Shown: piece by piece, positions 41,991 through 46,910 of the stretch | Numbering within the stretch: the first letter of the stretch is position 1 | Layout of the letters: the number at the start of each line of letters is the position of its first letter | NCBI GenBank assembly: GCA_005888295.1 | Contig: VAWP01000024.1 | Span: forward strand, 1-46,910 | Direction of reading: 5' to 3' | Length of the DNA: 46,910 nucleotides | From: Actinomycetota bacterium | GTDB taxonomy: Bacteria > Actinomycetota > Acidimicrobiia > Acidimicrobiales > AC-9 | Translations under genes and position numbers: made by a program | The notes under the pieces: model-generated | Seen by the model: the letters and a program-made list of their open reading frames with translations, nothing else | What the model was told of the DNA's origin: nothing | Databases searched by the model: none

Positions 41991-42653
41991 GTGCTCCGGC
42001 TGACCCGGGGGCTGATCGGCTCGACCCTGCGCCGCTGCTACCAGGTCGATGTCAAGGGCCTCGCCCACCTGCCCGAGGCCGGACCGATGGTGCTGGCGGC
42101 CAATCACCGGTCGTTCATGGACTCCATCTTCCTGGCGCTCGTCACGCCCCGACCGATCACGTTCATCGCCAAGGCCGAGTACTGGGACAGCTGGCGCACG
42201 GCCTGGATGTTCCGGGCGACCGGCCAGATCCCGCTGCGCCGCGGCAGCGCCGTGGGCGCCCACCAGGCGATGGTGAGCGCCGGCCGCGTCCTGGCCGGGC
42301 AGGGTGTGGTCGGCATCTACCCCGAAGGGACGCGGTCGCGCGACGGCGTGCTGCACGTCGGCAACACGGGGGCGGCGAGGTTGGCCCAGGCGCACGGCGC
42401 GCCCATCGTCCCCGTCGGCCTCATCGGGACCGAGGCCGTCCAGGCGCCCGACGAACCGGTCCCGCACCTGTTCAAGCGGGTGACCGTGCGCTTCGGCCCT
42501 GCGCACCACCTGCCGGCGGTCACCAGGTCGCGTCGTCGCAAGGCCGAGCTGGTGGGTGCCACCGACCGGCTGATGCACGCCATCGCCGAGCTGTCGGGCC
42601 AGGAGTACCTCGCCGACCCATTGCCCCAGCGCGAGCCGTTCGTCCATGCCTGA
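41991..42653 (+). CDS. plsC: 1-acyl-glycerol-3-phosphate acyltransferase (PlsC family)
   Basis: 220 aa from GTG with GGAGG upstream. AANHRSFMDSIFLAL gives the NHx4D catalytic motif and VGIYPEGTRSRDG the substrate-binding PEGTRS motif. It acylates lysophosphatidate at the membrane to make phosphatidate, linking the fatty-acid cluster to phospholipid synthesis. Its final eight bases overlap the next gene (ATGCCTGA). Confidence 0.92.
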   Translation: MLRLTRGLIGSTLRRCYQVDVKGLAHLPEAGPMVLAANHRSFMDSIFLALVTPRPITFIAKAEYWDSWRTAWMFRATGQIPLRRGSAVGAHQAMVSAGRVLAGQGVVGIYPEGTRSRDGVLHVGNTGAARLAQAHGAPIVPVGLIGTEAVQAPDEPVPHLFKRVTVRFGPAHHLPAVTRSRRRKAELVGATDRLMHAIAELSGQEYLADPLPQREPFVHA

Positions 42654-44229
42654 GGGCTCCATGGCCGGGCGGCTCGACGAGCTCGCCCAGCACCGGCGGG
42701 AGGCGCTGCACGCCGGCTCCGACAAGGCCGTCGAGCGTCAGCGGGCAAAAGGAAAGATGACGGCCCGAGAGCGCATCGACTATCTGCTCGACGCGGGGTC
42801 CTTCCACGAGCTGGGCATGCTGACCCGCGCTCGGCCCGGCGCGTCGGGCAGCGCGTCGGGCAACGGGTCGGGCACGAATGGTGACCGGCCCTACACCGAC
42901 GGCGTCGTGACGGGCTTCGGAGCCATCGACGGCCGCCGCGTCTGCGTGTTCTCCCAGGACTTCACCGTCTTCGGCGGCACCCTCGGTGAAGCCAACGCCC
43001 GCAAGATCCACGCCCTGATGGATCTCGCCATGTCGATCGGAGTGCCGCTCATCGGCCTCAACGACGGTGGCGGGGCCCGCATCCAGGAGGGCGTGGTGTC
43101 CCTCGACGCCTACGCCAAGATCTTTCGCCGGAACGTGCGAGCCTCGGGGGTGGTGCCCCAGATCAGCGTGATCATGGGCCCGTGCGCGGGCGGCGCCGTC
43201 TACTCCCCCGCCATGACCGATTTCGTGTTCATGGTCCGCGAGACCGCCCACATGTTCATCACCGGTCCGGACGTGGTGAAGACCGTGACCGGCGAGGACC
43301 TGACGCTGGAGGAGCTCGGGGGCGCGGCGACACATGGGACCAAGTCAGGGGTGGCCACGTTCGTCGCCGCCGACGAGAAGGCCTGTCTGGACGGTGTGCG
43401 CCGCCTGGTCGGCTTCCTGCCGGCCAACAGCCGCCAGCCGGCGCCGGTCGTCGATACCGGTGACGACCCTCGGCGCTCGACGCCGCAGCTGCGGGAGCTG
43501 ACGCCGTCGCGGTCGGAGCACCCATACGACATGACGCGGGTGCTGGCGGCGGTCGTGGACGACGGCGAGCTGCTCCAGTGCCACCGGGACTGGGCGACCA
43601 ACATCATCTGCGCCTTCGCCCGGATCGGTGGCCGGGTCGTCGGTGTCGTCGCCAACCAGCCAAAGGTGCTGGCGGGCATCCTCGACATCGACGGTGCCGA
43701 GAAGGCCGCCCGCTTCGTGCGCACGTGCGACAGCTTCAACATCCCCCTGGTGACCTTCGTGGACGTCCCCGGCTTCATGCCGGGCAGCGACCAGGAGCAC
43801 GGGGGCATCATCCGCCACGCCGCCAAGCTCCTGTTCGCGTACTGCGAGTCGACGGTGCCACGCGTCCAGACGATCGTCCGCAAGGCCTACGGCGGCGCCG
43901 GGGTGGTGATGAGCTCCAAGTCACTCGGCACCGATCTGGCCTACGCGTGGCCGTCGGCCGAGCTGGCGGTGATGGACCCACAGGGGGCGGTCGACTTCCT
44001 CCACCGCCGCGAACTTGCGGGGCGGCGCGACGCCGCGGCGCGCCGGGCCGAGCTCGTGGAGGAGTACAGGGCCCGCCACCTCAACCCCTATCTGGCCGCC
44101 GAGCGCGGGTACGTCGACGACGTGATCGATCCCGCCGACACCAGGGCCGTCCTCAGCCGCGCCCTAGACCTGCTCTCGACGAGGGTGGAAGACCCACCCG
44201 CTCGCAAGCACGCCAACGTCCCGCTCTGA
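42646..44229 (+). CDS. accD: Acyl-CoA carboxylase carboxyltransferase (beta) subunit, canonical AccD type
   Basis: 527 aa, full length. GKMTARERIDYLLDAGSFHE start, GLNDGGGARIQEGVVSLDAY in the N-lobe, FVDVPGFMPGSDQEHGGIIR and VRKAYGGAGVVMSSKSLGTD in the C-lobe, and RKHANVPL at the end. This is the actinobacterial type that carboxylates acetyl- or propionyl-CoA together with a separate biotinylated alpha subunit, not encoded here. A short Ser/Gly/Asn insert (SGSASGNGSGTNG) lies near residue 66. Last gene of the fatty-acid cluster. Confidence 0.93.
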   Translation: MPEGSMAGRLDELAQHRREALHAGSDKAVERQRAKGKMTARERIDYLLDAGSFHELGMLTRARPGASGSASGNGSGTNGDRPYTDGVVTGFGAIDGRRVCVFSQDFTVFGGTLGEANARKIHALMDLAMSIGVPLIGLNDGGGARIQEGVVSLDAYAKIFRRNVRASGVVPQISVIMGPCAGGAVYSPAMTDFVFMVRETAHMFITGPDVVKTVTGEDLTLEELGGAATHGTKSGVATFVAADEKACLDGVRRLVGFLPANSRQPAPVVDTGDDPRRSTPQLRELTPSRSEHPYDMTRVLAAVVDDGELLQCHRDWATNIICAFARIGGRVVGVVANQPKVLAGILDIDGAEKAARFVRTCDSFNIPLVTFVDVPGFMPGSDQEHGGIIRHAAKLLFAYCESTVPRVQTIVRKAYGGAGVVMSSKSLGTDLAYAWPSAELAVMDPQGAVDFLHRRELAGRRDAAARRAELVEEYRARHLNPYLAAERGYVDDVIDPADTRAVLSRALDLLSTRVEDPPARKHANVPL

Positions 44230-44245
44230 CGCGGAACCGCGTCAG
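44226..44245. terminator. Bidirectional palindromic terminator containing both stop codons
   Basis: CTGACGCG-GAAC-CGCGTCAG: eight-pair stem with a four-base loop. Each arm contains the TGA of one of the convergent genes (accD at 44227-44229, MMPL at 44242-44244). Confidence 0.65.
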
Positions 44246-46515
44246 CCCGAACGTGACCCGCTCGGCACCAGCTCACCGGGCGGCGCGGCCGGGACCTCGG
44301 GCGCCTCCGTCAGCCCGATCCGGTCGTGGAGCCGGCGCAACGGGGCGGGGGCGTACCAGTTGGCCCTACCGGCGAGGCGCATGAAGGCGGGGACGAGCAC
44401 ACCCCGGATCAGCGTGGCGTCGATGAGGATGGCCAGTCCCGAGCCGATCCCGAACATCTGGATGAAGGAGACCTTCGACAGCCCGAAGGCGAAGAAGGTG
44501 ACGGCAAGGAGCGCCGCCGCCGTGGTGATGATGCGGCCGGTGCGCGCCAATCCGTGGACGACCGCCTCGTCGTTGCCATAGCCCGCGTCGTGCAACTCCT
44601 TGATGCGCGAGAGCACGAAGACCTCGTAGTCCATCGACAGCCCGAAGGTGATGCAGAACAGCAATGGCGGCATCGTGGTGCTCGTCGGCAGCGGGGTGAA
44701 GCCCAGCAGGCCGGCCAGGTGGCCCTCCTGGAAGATCCACACCAGGACGCCGAACACCGCCGTGAGGCTGAGGGCGTTGAGCACCAGGGCCTTCACCGGC
44801 AGCACCACGCTGCCGGTGAAGAGGAACAGCACGATGAATGTGGTGAGGGCGATGAGCGCGCCGGCCAGCGGCAGCTGACTGCCGATGGCGTGCTTCTGGT
44901 CCACCAGGGACGCAGCCTGACCTGCGATGTTGGCGTGGGCCCCTCCGGGAACGGGAACGGCCCGTGCCTGCCGGACGAGGTCCTGGGCGGCGCCGCTCTC
45001 CGGATCGAGGGTGGAGACCACCGATAGCCAGGTACCGCCGCTGAGGCTGCGCGTGGCGGCGGTCGGCCCTGGGCCGCTCACCTGGGTGCCGTGCGAGAAG
45101 CTCCCGGTGGGCCCGTCGACCCTCGCGACGCCGCCCAGCGCCGAGAGCTCGCGACCGTAGGACGTGGCCGACACGGGCGGGAGCGGTGTCGTGCTCACCA
45201 CCTCGAGGGTGTTCGTGTCGTTGACGACAAAGTTGGTCCGGAGCGCGTCGCCGACCTGACGGGCCGGTGCGCTGGTGGGCAGCACGCGGTCGTCGGGGGT
45301 GCCGAAGTGGACCCGCAGGAAGGGGACGCCCAGCGCCAGCAGGAGGGCGACGACCGGCAGCCCGATGAGGACGGGACGGCGCCACACGCGGGTGGCCACC
45401 TGGCGCCAGAACGGCGACTCGGCACCCGTCAGGCCGCGGGACCGGCGGCGGATGCGCCCGGCGTTCACGCGCCGGCCGAGCACCGTGAGCACGGCGGGCA
45501 GGACGACCGTGGCGGCGACAGCAGCGACCACCACCACGCTGATCCCCGCGTAGGCGAACGAGCGCAGGAAGTAGACCGGGAACACCAGCAGCGCAGCGAG
45601 GGCGGCGGCGACAGCGGCAGCCGAGAAGACGATCGTGCGGCCCGCGGTCTGGACGCTGCGCCGCACGGCGACGACGGGGTCGTCGCCCGCCGCCAGCTGC
45701 TCCCGGTAGCGGCTGACCATGAGCAGGGCGTAGTCGATCGCCAGTCCGAGGCCGAGCGCCGTCGTGAGGTTGAGGGCGTAGATGCTCACGTCGGTCACGC
45801 TGCCCAGGAGGAAGAGCACTGCCAGCGTGCCGAAGATGGCGACCACCCCGATGGCGATGGGGAGCAGCGCGGCCACCGCGGTGGCGAAGGCGACGAGCAG
45901 GAGCACCAAGGTGACGGGTATGGCGATGCCTTCGGCCAGGGCCAGGTCCTTGGTGATCTGGTTCGTGATGTCGTGACCGGCGCCGCCCTGACCGCCCGCT
46001 TTGACCGTGATGGGCGCAGTGGTCGCGCTCGGTGTCGGCGTTCCGGTGCTGAACGTGTTGATCAGCTTCTTGGAGATATCCGTCACGGCCTGATCGTTGC
46101 CGCGGACGTGGGTGAGCACGAGGGCCTGGGTCCCGCTCCTGCTCCTCAGGCTGGGCGAGCCGGTCGACCAGTACGAGGTCACCGAGGACACTCCTGGCTG
46201 GGCGGCCAGCTGCTGGGCCAGCGTCCGGCCGGCCGTGGCCGCCGCGGGCTCGTCGACCGTCCCGCTCGTCGCCGTGACGAGGAACACCAGGTTGGGCTGG
46301 CCGGCGCCGCTCGCATCGAGCTGGGTGCGGGCGAGCTCGGACGGCGAGCTGGGATCGGTGAACCCGCCGCCTCGAAGCTCGCCGGGGGCGCCGAAGCCGA
46401 TGCCGGCGGCGATGACGACGGCGATGGCGGCGACGATCAGGATGAGCCGGGAGCGGCGGGTGACCAGTCGTCCCAAGCTCGTGAACATCGTCCCCTCCCG
46501 CGCTCGCTCGTACAT
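44242..46515 (-). CDS. MMPL-family RND transporter
   Basis: 757 aa from an ATG after AGGAGG; an ATG nine codons later (MFTSLGRLVTRRS, also with GGAGG) is equally good. Two repeats, each with one helix, a large extracytoplasmic loop (about 45-170 and 405-535) and a block of about five helices; GLAIDYALLMVSRYREQ and GLSMDYEVFVLSRIKEL are the conserved charged signatures in the membrane. Such proteins export lipids or drugs across the membrane by proton motive force. Substrate unknown; the neighbouring fatty-acid genes and a TetR-like operator hint at lipid or fatty-acid export. Confidence 0.92.
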   Translation of the reverse strand: MYERAREGTMFTSLGRLVTRRSRLILIVAAIAVVIAAGIGFGAPGELRGGGFTDPSSPSELARTQLDASGAGQPNLVFLVTATSGTVDEPAAATAGRTLAQQLAAQPGVSSVTSYWSTGSPSLRSRSGTQALVLTHVRGNDQAVTDISKKLINTFSTGTPTPSATTAPITVKAGGQGGAGHDITNQITKDLALAEGIAIPVTLVLLLVAFATAVAALLPIAIGVVAIFGTLAVLFLLGSVTDVSIYALNLTTALGLGLAIDYALLMVSRYREQLAAGDDPVVAVRRSVQTAGRTIVFSAAAVAAALAALLVFPVYFLRSFAYAGISVVVVAAVAATVVLPAVLTVLGRRVNAGRIRRRSRGLTGAESPFWRQVATRVWRRPVLIGLPVVALLLALGVPFLRVHFGTPDDRVLPTSAPARQVGDALRTNFVVNDTNTLEVVSTTPLPPVSATSYGRELSALGGVARVDGPTGSFSHGTQVSGPGPTAATRSLSGGTWLSVVSTLDPESGAAQDLVRQARAVPVPGGAHANIAGQAASLVDQKHAIGSQLPLAGALIALTTFIVLFLFTGSVVLPVKALVLNALSLTAVFGVLVWIFQEGHLAGLLGFTPLPTSTTMPPLLFCITFGLSMDYEVFVLSRIKELHDAGYGNDEAVVHGLARTGRIITTAAALLAVTFFAFGLSKVSFIQMFGIGSGLAILIDATLIRGVLVPAFMRLAGRANWYAPAPLRRLHDRIGLTEAPEVPAAPPGELVPSGSRSG

Positions 46516-46594
46516 CCTCGCCCTCCTCCGCTCGGTTCGAAAGAGAATTCGGTTGTGGCTTCGGTCACAGCGTCCGGTCAGGAGCCGGAGACCG

Positions 46595-46644
46595 AACTAG
46601 ACGCTGGCTAGTTTCGCGCCCGGGTAGGATCTTGTCAATGTCAA
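46595..46644 (-). promoter_or_regulatory. MMPL gene promoter with operator palindrome
   Basis: Minus strand: two adjacent consensus -35 boxes (TTGACATTGACA, 46633-46644); 17 bases after the nearer one lies GAAACT (46610-46615) as a weak -10. It overlaps a perfect palindrome AACTAG-ACGCTGG-CTAGTT (46595-46613), a likely TetR-type repressor site. The rest of 46516-46679 is leader and spacer with no gene seen. Confidence 0.55.
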
Positions 46645-46679
46645 GTTGCGGCGCGTCGACTGTGAACGCGACGACAAAC

Positions 46680-46801
46680 GCGACAAGAACGGCGAGCCAG
46701 GACCCCGAGGACCGAACCTGCAGCGACTGCGCTGCGTTTCCGAGGTATCCACGCGACGAGAACGGGCTCCGCGACCAGCGCCGACCGTACCTGCAGCGTT
46801 C
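46680..46801 (+). repeat. 122-bp dispersed intergenic repeat, copy B
   Basis: Same architecture as copy A at 4656-4777, gap-free over 122 positions: unit 1 at 46680-46752, partial unit 2 at 46753-46801 (first block GCGACGAGAACG). Here the core hairpin GCAGCG-ACTG-CGCTGC is perfect, while copy A keeps it with a G-U pair. The end overlaps the stop codon of the gene entering from the right, exactly as copy A ends at the LLM stop. A possible degenerate extra block (GCGACGACAAAC) precedes it. Confidence 0.8.
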
Positions 46802-46910
46802 AGGTCCGGCGGCGGTCGGGCTCGTCGTTCGGGTCGCGTACCACGCGTAGGCCGGTGTTCTCGAGGCGACCGAGGCGGGCCCGCGCCCGGCCGGCCTGGC
46901 GGCGCGCGGC
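46800..46910 (-). CDS. C-terminal fragment of an unidentified gene (right edge)
   Basis: 36 codons and a TGA are visible, entering from beyond the window: an Arg/Ala-rich helix (ARARLGRLENTGLRVV) then RDPNDEPDRRRT. No domain can be assigned. The stop is followed directly by the repeat, in the context TGAACGCTGCAGG, matching TAGACGCTGCAGG at the LLM stop. Confidence 0.45.
   Translation of the reverse strand, partial: AARRQAGRARARLGRLENTGLRVVRDPNDEPDRRRT

Noticed and set aside
46632-46850. Small open frame across repeat copy B
   Set aside because: It mostly translates the intergenic repeat; the equivalent frame in copy A is interrupted, and the 73-base unit is not a multiple of three.
1-46910. 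Insertion sequence, prophage or integrated island
   Set aside because: No transposase, integrase, phage gene, tRNA boundary or strong composition change was found.

Overview
The window is very GC-rich, densely packed DNA from an actinobacterium. GTG and TTG starts are common, ATGA/GTGA overlaps join many genes, and mycobacterial-type TANNNT boxes lie 6-10 bases before start codons. The gene set (steroid side-chain catabolism, a deazaflavin-type nitroreductase, DUF3039, DUF3817, Rpf) and the type II fatty-acid synthase suggest an uncultured Acidimicrobiia-like lineage. That placement is inference.

Layout. (1) 1-14.5 kb is a catabolic region: a cyclase-family hydrolase (cut by the left edge), a zinc alcohol dehydrogenase and an aldehyde dehydrogenase in one operon; a divergent luciferase-like monooxygenase; a FadD3-like acyl-CoA ligase with a low-molecular-weight phosphatase; a broken FadD17-like ligase; an ArsR/SRPBCC pair; and a five-gene operon equivalent to the mycobacterial igr genes (chsE2, chsH2, chsE1, chsH1, ltp2), which removes the last three side-chain carbons of cholesterol. 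A 17-bp palindrome (CCTRAC-N5-GTYAGG type) overlaps or abuts the -10 box of three of these operons, suggesting one repressor. (2) 14.5-20.4 kb holds cell-maintenance genes: UspA, an Rpf-type muralytic enzyme with a long structured leader, DUF3039, a frameshifted TauE/SafE permease, a peroxiredoxin, DUF3817 with a partner membrane protein, and an epimerase. (3) 20.6-28.7 kb is the most unusual part: a membrane Ser/Thr kinase, a small unknown protein, an ECF-like sigma factor, then an overlapping trio made of an FHA / degenerate peptidase-like / ABC exporter / cNMP-binding fusion, a GAF protein and a cytoplasmic subtilisin. (4) 28.7-35.2 kb: MarR with a divergent drug exporter, a zinc dehydrogenase, and an operon of rhodanese-CBS (with an in-frame UGA), a tiny Cys-rich protein, an F420-type nitroreductase and SppA. 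(5) 35.2-44.2 kb is a type II fatty-acid synthesis cluster: double-MerR regulator, fabD, a lysine-free BCCP-like protein, fabH, acpP, fabF, an AccD-like protein, fabI, plsC and a canonical accD. (6) 44.2-46.9 kb: a convergent MMPL transporter with its own operator, then a second copy of a 122-bp intergenic repeat also present at 4.66-4.78 kb, and the tail of another gene.

At five places (about 8.13, 17.74, 23.97, 33.95 and 38.29 kb) a conserved protein appears to lack roughly 15-25 residues, usually with a frame change. This is either real decay or an assembly defect, and it matters when interpreting the affected genes.
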